A stretch of 64,000 nucleotides of DNA from Marvania coccoides (lineage: Eukaryota; Chlorophyta; Trebouxiophyceae; Chlorellales; Chlorellaceae). Made by a program: the position numbers and the translations under genes. The notes below the pieces were generated by a model. It saw only the letters and a program-made list of their open reading frames with translations, searched no databases and had not been told where the DNA came from. Positions 22,619 to 34,793 of this stretch are shown in pieces; positions within the stretch are counted from its first letter, which is position 1; every line of letters begins with the position of its first letter. Location: NCBI GenBank assembly GCA_963854735.1, contig OY978100.1:2108001-2172000 (forward strand), read 5' to 3'.

Positions 22619-23939
22619 CAATAGCACGGCTCCACGATTAGAGGCTCAACTAGCAATTGGTTGTCGACGAAGGTGTATTTAAATCGAGAAAATAGTCGTG
22701 TTTCGGGCTGCAACAGCGTGTGGATGTTGTCTGCAATAAAAGTGTGAAGATTGATTCAGTTCAGGACAAAAAAAATACCCAATAAACCACGCTATCACAT
22801 CGTACCTTCTGAAAGTTAGGCTGGGGGTGCGCAATTAATTTAATGCTCCTCGATGCGGGAATTTGCGAGGAAACTCCTCAACTGCAAAGAAAACACTGTA
22901 GGGTGCTGGATTGGCCGTACTACCTTTTTTAATGCTAATTTCAGGGCAGCGCTGCAAAGCCCGGGCATGTATGATGATCAGAATTCGTTTGCGCATAAAT
23001 GCGCATTAAAATTTAGACGAACGGGTTGCTGATTTTGCAGAATCGGCTCACTTCAACAGTCAACGCCACTTTCTTTTTGTACCTCCGGAGGATCCTGCAG
23101 CTAACACAACAGATTTCGTATCGATTTCGTATCAATATCGATACGGGAACGGCGTTTTCTTTGACCAGAGCACGTCAGCCTCTGGTTACCATGCGCGGAT
23201 GGTATTCTCGTATCATTAATTCATGATGATGTGCAATGCGCGGTGCTCTTAAATCGTCGCAATTAGGTAGTATGATCCATAATGGCAAGGCAAATCATCA
23301 GATTAGACTCGCCTGCGTCTAATATTCACAACTCGAAATTTTATTTTCGATCACTTTCGCTCTTTGTTTCAAAGTTTGCCCGCTGCCTTCCTTGAAACCT
23401 GCCTTGAAATGCCCACGTGCGCTCGTTGGAGAAAACTGCACCATGTAACCAGCCTCCAGGACGGTGCTGGATAGTGCCACATGTCGGCGCAGCAATATTT
23501 GAAATTAAATTGCTGTACTGATTGTGCCTTTTGAGTGCCTCTATTGGGGTACAATTGCTGTCCTGCTGTGAATATAGCAATTAATAGACGAAGCATAACT
23601 TGAGGAAGACGTGGCGGTGCAAAAAGCTTCTTTCGCTGCGCAGTCGCAGAGGCAGAGGGTAGTACATGCAAGCCAGCACGATAGAGTCGATGATATTTAG
23701 AAGCTTCAACAGCTCAAAAATCATGTAAACATTCGTTTCTATGCGTAAAAATTAAACAAAATTGTTTCAACGCTTCGCTCACGTGGGGGCCAGAGAAGAA
23801 TGAAGAAAGAGCACTCAGAGAGCACCCAAAAAGAACGTTTATCTTAACATTGTGTCGTCATCCCGCATTAGTTGCATCTGCATCGATACACAATGGGCAG
23901 CAATCGGCAGCAGCTGCTTCTGCTGATCCCTCTCTGCCT
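22619..23939. other. Intergenic region upstream of the oxidase
   Basis: About 1.3 kb between the oxidase start and the 3' end of the lumenal pentapeptide gene. It includes a short imperfect repeat around 23108-23144 (repeats of 'atttcgtatc' and 'atcgatac'). Open frames of 80-100 codons at 23341-23671 have no recognisable motif and no consistent splice sites. I see no gene I can support. Confidence 0.35.
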
Positions 23940-24828
23940 TTACTTTCCTCTGCACCCCACCTGCGCCCTACTCTCCCCAGTGAGAGTGGGGTTGAGACAG
24001 AGGCGCTTAGCGTCCTCGTTGCCGATCAGCGCGTCCTCGAACACTGCGCCCTCCAAGTTTGTGCCCACAAAGGTGGTGCCGGTGATGACCTGCGTAGAAA
24101 GTGGCAGAGAGGGGGAGAAACCATAAATTAGGTGGATATATGCGCCGGCGTATGCATATAACACAGTTATATATATAACACACGCCGGCGTATGCATATA
24201 ACACAGTTACAGATTACTAATTGCTTTGCTACGTACTGCATTGACAAATTTGGCTCCGCTCAAATTCGCCTTGTCAAACGCCACGCGATCCACCACGGCG
24301 TTGGTGAAGTCCGCCCCCGCAAAGTTGGTGCCCACGGCGTAGGCCTTGCTCATCACCACCTCTCTGAAGTTGGCGTTGGCGGCGTTGGCGTCGGCAAGCA
24401 GCGCCCCAGACAGGGTCTTGCCAGACAGGTTCTTGCCGGCAAAGTCGCAGAAACGGAGGTCCAGCACGCGGTCTGACACGGCGTTGGCCTGTCCGATGGT
24501 GTTGCCAGTATAGGCACGCTCGCAGCGCAGCGGGTCGTTGTCAAGGGGAGGCAGGCGGATGTCGGCCATCGCGGGAGGGGACACCAGCAGGGCGGCCGCA
24601 GCCATAAGGCCGGCAAGCCCCACGGCGGGCTTCGGCAAGGCCAGATGCAGAGCTGGGTGCACTGCAGGGAATTGTTTTTTGAGGACAGGATTCAATCGAA
24701 GGTAAAAGATGCGGCCTTTCGATTTCGAAATGCAATGTGGGTCCATATATCTCACCATTAGGCGCACAGGTGCGTTTTGCGGCCACGCTTGTGGCGCAAA
24801 TGAAGGGTGTGGCTTGGGCTTTGATCAT
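23940..24828 (-). CDS. Thylakoid-lumen pentapeptide-repeat protein (TL17/TL20-like)
   Basis: Exons 24756-24828, 24237-24661 and 23940-24089, 215 residues. The N-terminus is a basic, Ser/Ala-rich plastid transit region followed by a hydrophobic stretch (GLMAAAALLVSP) ending in PPAMA, an A-x-A lumenal processing site, so a bipartite thylakoid-lumen signal is visible. The mature part has pentapeptide repeats A(N/D)(L/F)xx, for example 'NLSGKTLSGALLADANAANANF' cut short here by position 130, and ends in the lumenal family's 'LCLNPTLTGESR' and 'QVGCR' block with two cysteines. Function of these beta-helical lumenal proteins is not established; redox regulation has been proposed for relatives. It is good evidence for a photosynthetic host. 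Confidence 0.88.
24143..24209 (+). repeat. Short direct repeat in an intron
   Basis: A 27-nt unit beginning CGCCGGCGTATGCATATAAC occurs at 24143-24169 and again at 24183-24209, in intron 2 of the lumenal pentapeptide gene. Each unit holds two small palindromes (CGCCGGCG and TATGCATA). Confidence 0.8.
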
Positions 24829-25119
24829 GAAGAACAATATTTTTAATTTAAAGGTGGATACACTTCAGATGGAAATATGAATGTAGGATACAATCAATTA
24901 ACGGCACAGTTGACACAGAGGTGGCTGAAATACTCAATTTGATCGAGCCGTCCAAAAATAAATTTGTTCGTGTACACGAGACATGTCTCGTCGCTGGATG
25001 TGTTTTTTTTAAATATATATTCACGTAAAGTAGCATCCATGGGCCATAGGCAGAGCTTGGAGTTCAGGAAGCCCACCAATTCCCTCAATATTTTAAAATT
25101 TGATATAGTTTAAAAAACC

Positions 25120-28100
25120 ATGAACTACACAATAGGAGGGTGTTCCGTGCCCTTTCCGCACCAGGCATACGGCACGCAGCTGTCCTTCATGGGAAAAGTT
25201 ATCTCAGCGCTGGAAAACCGCCAGAACGCTCTTCTCGAGGCGCCCACAGGCACGCCTCCTCCTCACCCTCTTCCTCCCCATTCTACTTTCTCACTTCCAC
25301 GCCACCCTCTCGCCCTCCCATTTTTCAGGGTCCGGGAAGACGCTGTCGCTGCTGTGCGCCTCCCTGGCGTGGCAGACGCGAGAAAAGCAGCGCGTGGAGG
25401 AAGGCTTCCGCCGCCACCACGAGCAGATGGGGGCGGCCAGCCTGGCAGCGGAGCAGGCGCTGCAGGCCAACGGCGTGGATGCCGCGCCCGTGGGCTTCGA
25501 TCCCAACCTGTACGGTCGCACAGTTGGAGGCGCAGGAGCTGCAGCACCGGGAATGCTGCCAGCAGTGAATGGCAGCACTCCGCTGGGCGTCCCGCCAGTG
25601 AACCCAGCAGCAGCGGTAGAAGGTCCGTCTTCTAGCAGCGGCGTTGCCCCAGCGGGAGCGAGCATGGACGGCGGATTTCTGCCTGGCAGCGGCGACACCG
25701 GCGAGGGCGACATGACTCGCAAGGTACCCAAGATCTACTACGCCACCCGCACCCACTCCCAGATCGCACAGGTGGTGAAAGAGCTGAAGCGCAGCGGGTT
25801 CTCCCCCCGCATGGCGGTGCTGGGCTCCAAGCAGCACTACTGCGTGAACGCCTTTGCGCGGGACGGCTCCTCAAAACACGCCTCGCTGGAGGAGACATGT
25901 GACGAGCTGATGGGCAAGCAGGCCTGCAACTACTTCAATGGGGTGCGGGGGATGGTGACCAGCGAGCTGTCCCGCACAGTTCACGACATTGAGGACCTGA
26001 AGGCGGCTGGCAGCACCTACAAGGCGTGCCCCTACTACCTGTCGCGACACTTTGCGCAGAACGCAGATCTGGTGTTTGGGCCGTATAACTACTTTGTGGA
26101 CCCCGTCATCCGCCGCTCCTTGCAGATCGGCAAGTGGTTTTTATTGAACTTGTTTCCCTCTCCTCTCCAAGGTCTTTTTGTTTGGTGCTTCTCAATACTC
26201 GTTTCTGGCGCCCTGCAGACATAGAGGGCGCGATCTTGATCTTCGACGAGGCCCACAACATCGAGGACGTGTCCCGGGAGAGCGCCTCCCTGGACATTGA
26301 GCTGCCAACCATCCTCGGCACCATAGAGGCGCTCACCAGGGTCTACCAGTACAATGGAAAGCAAGAGGTGTACGGCCCGCTGCTGGGCGTGATGAAAAAT
26401 GTGCAGAACTGGATGAAAGAGCGCGAAAAAGAGGCCATAGCTGCCGGAGCCAACCAGCAGCGCTCCCACAAACCCTCTCGCTTCCCAGACCCGCCCTACG
26501 ATCGAATCTGGTCGGGGCCCCCCATGATGAAGGAGCTGGACACGGGGCTGGGGCTGGGGCCACGCCGCATCGACGAGCTGTGGGAGGCCTACCAGCTGGC
26601 CCGCGCGGCGGATGAAGAAATGCAGAAACAGGGCGGCCCTGAGCCGCCGGCAGCAGGCGGGAGCGCGCCCAAGGTCAACAAACTGGGTGCAGGCGCGCTG
26701 GGCACGCTATCCCGCGTGCTGCAGATAGTGAAGCTGGTGCACCAGGTGTCCACAGACGGGGGTCGGGACTTTCGGCTTGTGCTGAAGCGGGAGGCGCTCT
26801 CCGGGACGCAGGCGCGCGCCATGCGCAGCCGCATTGTAGTGCAGGTGGCAGATGATGGCCCCCCTCCCACCCACATGCTTACCCTGTCCCTGTGGTGCCT
26901 CTACCCTGGCGTGGCGTTCAGCCAGGTCTCCGTCCCCGCGCACTCCGTCATTCTCACCTCTGGCACCCTCTCCCCGCTGGACTCCTTCGCGTCGGAGCTC
27001 AACACCGAGTTTGCGGTGAAGCTGGAGGCCCCCCACGTGGTGAACATGCGCAGGCAGGTGTGGGCGGGCGTCATCAGCCACGGGCCGTCCGGGGCAGAGG
27101 TCACAGCCACCTTCTCCCACACCGACCAGCCGCAGTTCCAAGACTCGCTGGGGCAGATAGTGGTGGACTCGTGCCGCACCATCCCCGACGGCGTGCTGCT
27201 GTTCCTGCCGTCGTACTCGCTGCTGGACAAACTGTCGGCGAGGTGGAAGGCCACGGGCGCGTGGGCGCGCATCGCGGAGCGCAAGGTGGTGGTGCAGGAG
27301 CCTCGCGGCGGGGGCCCGTCTGCGCTGCAGGAGGTCATGGAGGAGTTTTATCAGGCGATCGAGGCTGGCCGGGGGGCGCTCTTCATGGCCGTCTGCCGCG
27401 GGAAAGTGTCCGAGGGGCTGGACTTTGCGGACGCGCGCGCACGGGGGGTTCTGGTGGTGGGCATCCCTTTCCCCAACGTCAAAGACACCAAAGTCAATGC
27501 CAAGAAGAGGTTCAACGACGCTGGAGCAGGGGGAAAAGGCCAAGGGAAGATGGGGCTGCTGCCCGGGTCGGTGTGGTACGAGCAGCAGGCGTTTCGCGCG
27601 CTGAATCAGGCGGTGGGGCGGTGCATTCGGCACCGAGCGGACTGGGGAGCTGTCATTTTGGTGGACTCGCGCTTCCAGCAGGCAAAGTACCAAAAGGGGC
27701 TGTCAAGATGGCTGCGCGGGTCACTGGCGGTGCACGCCAACTTTGGGGCGGCGGCAAGCTCCATGGGCGAGTTTTTTCAGCGCATTCAAGCTGACCCGCC
27801 ACAAATGCCCCAGGCTGTTCCTGCTGCTGGCGGCGGTGCTGAGCCCCCACAGGCGCCCAAGGTGGATGCGGTGGCGCTGCTGATGGCTGGTGCGCGTCGG
27901 GTGAAGGCTGAGAAGCAGACAGCACGAGCAGCAACAGCGTTGGTGCAGCCTGCGCAGCAGCCCCTGCCGCCCAGCGGCCCTTCAGCGCTGCTGCGACTGT
28001 TTCAGTCTGGACCGCTGGAGAACTGGGTGAAGGGCGACGTGGCTGCCTGGAGCGCGTTTGTCATCGCCAGAGGCACGCCCCTCTCTGACGCTGTCACAGA

Positions 28101-28647
28101 GGCAAGCAAGCTCATTCTGTGCGCGTTTCAAAAGGCCAGCAACGTTATTTTCAACAGTCCCACAGCTGTGCACACGTGGATGGTGGCGGAGGGCCCGCAG
28201 CCGCTGCCGCCGTCGGGGCTGCAGGCGCTGCTGGCGTGCGGCCCACCCGGCTCCCTGCCGGTGGCGCTGGACGCGGATGCGGCCAAGTACGGGCAGGCCC
28301 ACTTCATGGGGGTGGCTCTGGGGGAGGCCATTGCAACCATGGGTTTTGCTTACGGCGAAGCTCTGGCCGAAATTCAGCAGCAGGTGGAGCGGGAGCGGGG
28401 AGCAGGTGCGCCCCCTTCAGAGCACACCGGGGTAAAGAGGAAGCCTTGTGGCGAAGCTGCCGGCGACCCTGCCTTCCCCCCTGCGCAGCGAGCGGCAGTG
28501 GCGGTGTCATCAAGGGTGGCGGAGGCGGAGGCGGCGCGCGCCCACCAGGCGGCTCAAGCCAAGAGCGTGGTGGAGGCACGGCTTGCTGCCCAGCAGGTGG
28601 AGGATGACGCCCCGGATTGGGGGGATGAAGACGACGACTTCAAGTGA
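25120..28647 (+). CDS. FANCJ/BRIP1-like Fe-S superfamily 2 DNA helicase
   Basis: Exons 25120-25249, 25329-26129 and 26219-28647; 1119 residues. XPD-family 5'-3' helicase for interstrand-crosslink repair and G-quadruplex unwinding. Motif I is EAPTGSGKT (about 40-48), formed only if intron 1 is removed. Motif Ia is 'YYATRTHSQ'. The four Fe-S cysteines are C215, C234, C243 and C277. DEAH is at about 319-322. Later motifs are 'LTSGTLSPLDSF', 'GKVSEGLDF' and 'QAVGRCIRHRADWGAVILVD', all diagnostic. Both introns have GC donors (ACAG/gcacgc and ATCG/gcaagt). The C-terminal 270 residues are Ala/Pro/Gln-rich and not conserved. A nuclear location is expected. RTEL1 or DDX11 are the alternatives; the order of insertions fits FANCJ best. 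Confidence 0.85.
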
Positions 28648-29486
28648 TGCCAGAAATGCCAGATTCTAGATAATACCATGAATTCGAACACTTTAATATT
28701 TTTCAATTATTCAGATGTAGCTGACTTCCTCTTCTGCACTACAACGTGTTTTAAACCACTTACTGCCTGCATTTATCCTGTTTTCCCCCCAACTATAGCG
28801 GCGGCAGGATGGGTCTGGGAATTTACAACTATAATTTGCTTTTTTAATGAATGAAGTGTTAATAATTACTCTTGTACTGCCAGTACCTTCATCTGTAATA
28901 ACAATGCACTTATTTTCTGAGCATGCTCGACCTAAGGATGTTCAAAGGAGAGATAATGGACACAACCGCTCACCAGCCAAACGCTTCTCCATGCAAGCTG
29001 GTCTGGTCTTCCAGGCTGCTATCATATCTCCATGCACTTTGCCTGTGCCAGATTATTTTCCATGGTGGCCTTTCCATTTTGTGTTTCTTTTTATTCATTC
29101 TTGAGAACCTTTCTTTCTGAATTGAATTCTTATGAATTCTGGGCTCAACTACCAATCTCAAAACCGAAACAGCGAAACGCGCTTCAACATTAAATAATTA
29201 AAATTAATTCATCTTAAGCCATCCCTGGCCTCTGATGAGCAAAAAAGCCTTGCTGGTTTTACTTAAATTGTCATCGTTTAAAGTTCAACTTATTTTAGCT
29301 TCTCCCGCTGTTAAGGTTCAGCATTTAATACTCCAGATAAATTAACGGTTGCCAAACTATAACTTCCAAACGATGGCGAACCCGGTGAGCCGGTGTTCGA
29401 CATTGCGTTCTCAACATCCCACCCCCCCATTTTCTCTTCTCTCTCAGAATTCTCAAGCTTAGTTCATTTTTTTCTTATACTAATTA
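28648..29486. other. Intergenic region
   Basis: 839 AT-rich bases after the helicase and before the next gene on the same strand. Short frames of 60-85 codons have no motif. I see nothing else. Confidence 0.35.
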
Positions 29487-29972
29487 ATGGCTGACACTAT
29501 CTCCACCGATGCTCCCCTCCAGGCCGAAATCGTGAGGCAGGTCGAGCAGGAGCGCTCAAAGTGGAAAACGGAGCAAGCTATGCTCCTCTCTCACCTGGCC
29601 AACCACATGCACTGGCAGCAAAACGAGAACGACTTCCACACCCTGCTGAACCGCTACAACATCTTGGACAGGGATCACAATCTGCGCATCGCCCGCCTGC
29701 ACCAGCTGCTCTACGCAGCTGGGGGAGCTTCTCCGATGCAAGTCTGCTCCACTGAGCAAGCTCAGAACGAACAAAACCAGGAGCAGTCGCAGCCGACCCC
29801 CTCTGACATGCGCACCTCCCCTTCGCCCCCTGGCCGGCAGCCTTTCGGCTCCAGGAGTCAGGAAAACACGGTACGACAGCCGCCGCCGTCGCAGGCCCAC
29901 CCGCTGCGCAAGCGTGGACCTGAGGTGGCCTGGAACCAAGCGCAGAACAAGCGCCAACACCACCAGCACTAG
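29487..29972 (+). CDS. Uncharacterised small protein
   Basis: Single-exon frame of 161 residues; not recognised. The first half (about 10-80) is predicted helical and heptad-like (EIVRQVEQERSKWKTEQ, then 'LLNRYNILDRDHNLRIARL'), so a coiled coil is plausible. The second half is low complexity, rich in Gln, Pro, Ser and Arg (RKRGPEVAWNQAQNKRQ) and ends in histidines. The GC and codon use match the neighbouring genes, and the ATG lies after an AT-rich leader, which supports it being a real gene. It could be a nuclear or RNA-associated adaptor, but there is no direct evidence. Confidence 0.6.
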   Translation: MADTISTDAPLQAEIVRQVEQERSKWKTEQAMLLSHLANHMHWQQNENDFHTLLNRYNILDRDHNLRIARLHQLLYAAGGASPMQVCSTEQAQNEQNQEQSQPTPSDMRTSPSPPGRQPFGSRSQENTVRQPPPSQAHPLRKRGPEVAWNQAQNKRQHHQH

Positions 29973-30293
29973 GCAAACACGGAAACTAACTTGATTAGTT
30001 AATTCATTCATTAATGAAGCAATGAAAATATGACAGTGTCTACTTGACAAAAACTTGCCCATGCAGTGGCCGCTAATTAAAATGAAGGCTGAAGCCTGTA
30101 CCCTTTCTTTATTTTATTTTTCCAGATATGTGTTGAAAATAAATCAAAATTTTACTTGCATGAATTAATTTTGAATACCACACACATTTTTCTCAATCAT
30201 TTTTTTTTCCTAACGAGCACATAAGGTGCTTCCAAAGAATGTAAACAAATCATTCGTTCAATTCATTCACAGTGTTGTATTTCGGTTCGTTTC
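29973..30293. other. Convergent 3' spacer
   Basis: 321 AT-rich bases between convergent genes. AATAAA-like sequences occur at about 30139-30144. No gene seen. Confidence 0.4.
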
Positions 30294-31028
30294 TCAGCAG
30301 CGCTGAAACTCCAGCTTGACCAGAACGGACGCAGGGTGGCTGGAGATTGCAGCCATCACCGTGTCAAAGCTCTCGCCACGCACTTGCAGCCGCACAACCT
30401 GCTCCCCTCCTCGCACCACGATCTCGCCGTACGTCTGCTCTGTCGTCCGAGTGTACCTGAAAAAGAAAAAGAATAAGATGAGAGAATGCTTTATTTTAGA
30501 AAGGCAATAATATAATTATACAATAAATTCCTCAGTTTATTTAAATAAAAAATAATAATGACGGTTGCTGAAGCGCTTTCGCCATGCTCGGGTCGCGCAA
30601 TCATGGTGCGAAAGAGGGACGGCGCCATTTTTTTAAGCAGCAGGATGCAATTGAGAAGCAAAACGTTCAACTCACCCGGATGTCGCAACCAGCTGGTCTC
30701 CCACGCCAATCAGGCCTGCACGCTCGGCGTTTCCTCCTGCCAACACCTCCGCGACAACGATGGACCCCGCTTGCTTGTTCTCCTCTAACACCAGGCCCAG
30801 AGGCTTGTTCAGCGTGACGCTGTAGCGAGCGCATCCAGGTGGGACTTCGTCCATCGACTGCTGCGCTGGAGGAGTACCATTTTCCAAAGCACGGACCACC
30901 ACGGCGGCGGGGCGCCTGGGAGTGAAGTCGTGTGCACAGGGGCTTGATGCTGGCCGCAGGCGTTGCTTTAAAAAGGCGTGGGTGGGGTGGAGGTGGGTCC
31001 GTGCGATGGATTGAATTTGCAGAGCCAT
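30294..31028 (-). CDS. Plastid-targeted PDZ-domain protein
   Basis: Exons 30676-31028 and 30294-30456, 171 residues. The first 48 residues are basic, hydroxyl-rich and free of acidic residues, typical of a chloroplast or mitochondrial targeting peptide. A single PDZ domain follows (about 68-165): 'YSVTLNKPLGLVLEENKQAGSIVVAEVLAGG' is shortened here to its key parts PLGLVLEE and 'AGLIGVGDQLVATSG', the carboxylate-binding loop and the alpha/beta turn. The last exon gives 'VVRLQVRGESFDTVMAAISSH'. Proteins of this kind are found in plants as stand-alone stromal PDZ proteins; the ligand is unknown. The protein is complete and in frame. Confidence 0.8.
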
Positions 31029-31520
31029 TTTTTGAAAAATATTATAATCAAAGCAAAAATATAAACAATATCAAGAGGGCATGCAGGGATCGGGTCTTGT
31101 TTAAAATCTCTGGTTTTTATTTCAAGTTTATATTTCAATAACAAATAAAACAAAATTTGATGGGGCTGACACACACTCGTTCCAAAACAAGGGGGGGGTG
31201 AAAGGGTTTAGGGTTTAGTTCATATCTTCTTCAAAATCTGGAAGCATTGACTTGAAAGCTGTCAAGGCATAAGGCCTGGCGATTGCTGCCCAGTGTTGTA
31301 TGTTCGCCAAGATGTTGGAAGCTTCTTTTGCACAACTTCACATCCGACAGCGCAAGCGAGCGATCCCGCCTCCTTTTATCTATCTTCTCAAGCCTATAGC
31401 GTTGCATGCTCGGCTCATTTTTCAACGTTGCGGTAATTTAAAACATCTCCAGCTTCTTTTACACTGTTTGGGAAGCAGCTATACTGAGAGAAAAAAACCA
31501 CAATGCGACTTAAGGAAAAT
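31029..31520. promoter_or_regulatory. Spacer with telomere-like box upstream of the PDZ gene
   Basis: 492 bases holding the PDZ gene promoter and the 3' end of the next gene. It contains two tandem TTTAGGG-type repeats (GGGTTTAGGGTTTAG at 31204-31218), the 'telo box' arrangement known in plant promoters. A G-run (31189-31197) precedes it. No gene is visible. Confidence 0.45.
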
Positions 31521-32639
31521 TCAGTGGTGCTTGACTTGAACGTACACAAAGTGCTCCCACACCGCGCGCATGTACAGGAACAGCGACCACAGCGACAGCA
31601 GGGTTGACCCCACCAGCAGCGCAAAGCTGGCCAGCGTTGCTCTGTGCAGCCACAGCACCACTGCCTCGCTGTCCCCAATGAGGTGGTCGTTGCGCAGCAC
31701 CAGCAGGAGGCTCATCGCCGTCATTTGCAGCGCGGTCTTCCATTTCCCCAAGCTTGACACCTTGACGGCCTGCGATGAAAAGAGAGGGCAACCATAAATA
31801 GGAAGGGGAAACATATAACTAATGAATACAGCAGTGAGGGAACTTGATTAAACGATCTAATTACTACTACTAGAATGTAACAACAACAATTTATTTTGTT
31901 TACCTTGTGCGCCTCCCCCCCTGCTGCTGCCGCCCATTCCCTGAGCGCGCTGTTGGCTATCTCCCTGGCGATGATGGTGGCCACGGGCGCCGTCATCATC
32001 CAGGGCTGGCTGATGGGCGGAGGGGGCTCGGTGGCCAGCAGCACCAACGCTGTGGACACCATGATCTGTAAAAAACGCGTTTTTTAATTTGTTGCAAGAA
32101 GAAGTATTCATTTGATAATCGTGGCCTACCTTGTCGGCCACAGGGTCCAGAAACGCGCCAAAGGCAGACACCAGCCCCATTCGCCTGGCCAGGTAGCCAT
32201 CCAACCAGTCAGTGATCGACGCCAAGATAAAGACCTGCACCGAGAGAATTACAAAGTTCGCATTAATTTATTTACGATCGATTTAAACCGCAGAAATGAA
32301 AAAATAGTTTGGTTGCCGTGAAACAATATAAGTACGGCATGCTTGTCTGCCCACCGCTGCTGTGGCCACGGGGGCGTGGACATGGGCGTGGTACCAACAC
32401 AGAACCAGCACGGGAACCAGGCCCACCCTCAGCATGGTGAGAATGGTGGGCAGGGTGAGGATGGTCTGGCGCTGGCGCTCTACCGGCTGTGCCTTTTGCA
32501 GCGCTTTTTCGCGGTAAAATAGGGAGCGGCGGTCGACCCCTGAATCCAGAGACTCGAGCTGCGAGCTGACGCGAAACAGCGGGACGCGAGGGATCAATCC
32601 ATTTGAACCTCCGCCAGCTTGAGCTCTTGTCTGCACCAT
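31521..32639 (-). CDS. CDP-alcohol phosphatidyltransferase, probable phosphatidylglycerophosphate synthase
   Basis: Exons 32355-32639, 32130-32234, 31904-32065 and 31521-31769; 266 residues. It probably condenses CDP-diacylglycerol with glycerol-3-phosphate, the committed step to phosphatidylglycerol, needed for thylakoids and for cardiolipin. The catalytic signature D-x2-D-G-x2-A-R-x4-S-x-x-G-x3-D-x3-D is complete in exon 2 ([20 protein letters not shown]...DPVADK). Residues before it include '[19 protein letters not shown]', the usual first membrane helix of bacterial-type PgsA. The N-terminal 60 residues are basic and Ser-rich and may target plastid or mitochondrion. Other CDP-alcohol transferases share the motif, so the substrate is inferred from the PgsA-like 'NxLTxxR' start and the length. 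Confidence 0.85.
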
Positions 32640-32921
32640 GGCGATCTGCTGCCGAATTTATTTTTTGATTCGATTGCTCTGATAAAAGCAGGAATGCTGG
32701 GCTCAGCTTAAACGGTAACGATATAAAAAACTATATAATTCTGCTTGGAGAAAAAAAATAGAATGGAGCTCTGCGGGGGTCCGAGGAAAAATTATAGGAA
32801 AATAAAAAATGTATGCTATTCGAATAATTCACGCCCCGTGCTCATCAACCAACGCCAGCGCACAATACGCGCAGCTGAGAGACCTGTGCATGCTATCATG
32901 CCATATTCCGTGTGATTTCAC

Positions 32922-34793
32922 TCACACCCTCGTTACCGCCTGCTCCCCGCCATGTACTGGCTGCCCCATAGGCCCTGACCACATTTGCTGCCTTCCACCC
33001 CTATCTCTCTCGCTACTTGGCGCTGCCCCGTTCCACCCTCCCATTTGCCGCCCTCCCATCTCTCTCTCGCCTCCTCTCCCACTCCCGTTCAATCCACCAC
33101 CACCGCCCATTTCCACCTCTCCACCACCAACCTTCGGCAGAGAAACTCCTCCGTGTTCATTCAGCATGTGATCCACAATTACGCACCCAAACGCATCCGC
33201 CAGTAGATTGACGCACGTCCGCAGTCGGTCCAAAATCCAGTCTGCCCCTAAAATGACCGCCAGGTCGCCGCTGAAGGCGTCCAGCCCCACCGCTTGCAGC
33301 ACAATCATCATGGTCACCAGGCCAGCGGAGGGGATGGCTGGCGCGCCCACTGCAGCAAGCGATGCTGTCACGGCAACGACTGCCAGCTCAGCAGGGCCCA
33401 GCGGCACGTTGTGCGCCTGGGCGATGAACACCGCCGTGGTGGCTTCATACAGCGCCGTGCCGCACAAGTTGACCGCGATTCCCAGGGGGATGAAGAAAGA
33501 AACGACGCCGGGATCACACCCAGCGTCCCTCGCTCCAGCCATGGCCATAGGCAGCGAGGCAGCGGAGGAGCCGGTGCCGAATGCGAGCGCCAGCGCCTGG
33601 CTGAAGTGGGATGCCACGGTGATGGGGGAGCGGCGCGTGACTGCCATCAGCAGCGCCGGCATGAGCACCACCGCAAACAGCGTCAGACCAGCTATCACGG
33701 TCACCATCCACCACCCCAAGGCAGCTGCAGTTGCGCCCAGGTCGCATGCAGTCAAAATACTGCCGGCTACTAGGCACCCCACGCCTATTGGCGACGCCCA
33801 CAGCGCCAGCGTCACCATTTTCCCTATGGCTTCGTTGATCACGTGCACAATGATGACCACGGGCTCAGCTCGGGGGCCCAGCGACACCAGTGCCCACCCA
33901 AACAACAGGCTGAAAGTGATGATGCCCAGGACGTTGGTGTCCACGGCTGCTTGGGCCACATTGTCTGGGATGACGAGGTGGGACACTCGCAGCAGCGCCT
34001 CCACAGTGCTGTGACTGGCTGCGCCGCCTTTTGCTTGCTCAATGGGAGGGGAGGACACCGCCGCCGCCTCCGCTGCCACCCTGCACTTTCCTCCTTTCGA
34101 AACCACCTTTTCGAAGGCTGCATTTTTTCCCGGGTGGATGGTCGTCACCAGAACCAGGCCCAGCACGATGGCCAGCAGCGTGGACCCTCCGTAGAACCCC
34201 GCTGTGAGCTTGGCCAGCCGCCGCATGTTTTGTGCGCTGCCAGTATCTGCCAAGGAGCACACTCCGGACACCATGGAAGCGGCTACCAACGGCAGCACCA
34301 GCATCTTTAGTAGGCGCAGCAGCAGGTCCCCTGGGAGGCTAATGAGGGATATGGCTGTGGGCCCCAGGTGTGCTGGGCGCAGCGCTGATCCAAGCACGAT
34401 GCCCGTCACGACGCCAACCAGCGTGAAAACGAGACTGCAAACCGAACGGCGAGCTTGAACAGCAATTCAACACTGAGATACCATCACCAATAATATTTGA
34501 AATTAAACTCACAGAGGCTCTCGGGCCAGGCATGACCGCCAGGTGGGTGGGGCCTCCCGAGGTTTGGTAGGAGACCCGACGGCATCAAAGTCGTAGTTGT
34601 CAGGCACCATAGGAGAGCCAGGGATGAGCGCCAGCAGTTCAGCGTCGGCCTCCCCATGGTTTAAACCCCGTCCAGTGGGCCCACGAGACATGTCTCTCGA
34701 GCTGCCCACTGACTGCATGCGGCGCTTGCTTCTCCGCCCGTCCTGAGGGCTCGCGGAGTCGATGGCCTCTAATTGCGAGGAGGAAGGCTTCAT
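32922..34793 (-). CDS. Dicarboxylate/amino acid:cation symporter (DAACS, SLC1-like)
   Basis: Exons 34513-34793 and 32922-34434, 597 residues. Sodium- or proton-coupled carrier of the glutamate-transporter fold. Membrane helices begin at 'LLVFTLVGVVTGIVLG'. The family's serine-rich re-entrant loop is 'FGTGSSAASLPMAM', and HP2/TM7 gives 'FFIPLGIAVNLCGTALYEATTAVFIAQ' (only its start, FIPLGIAVN, is needed as marker) and 'VGAPAIPSAG'. The substrate-binding Asp/Asn pair in TM8 is seen as 'ADWILDRLRTCVN'. The N-terminal 90 residues are soluble, with an N-x-F/Y acidic patch, and the C-terminal 70 are Gly/Arg-rich and unlike the family. It could carry glutamate, aspartate or C4 acids; the membrane is not known. 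Confidence 0.9.

Noticed and set aside
23341..23671. Two 80-100 codon frames on - as a gene
   Set aside because: No motif, no good splice sites, and base composition closer to spacer than to exons.
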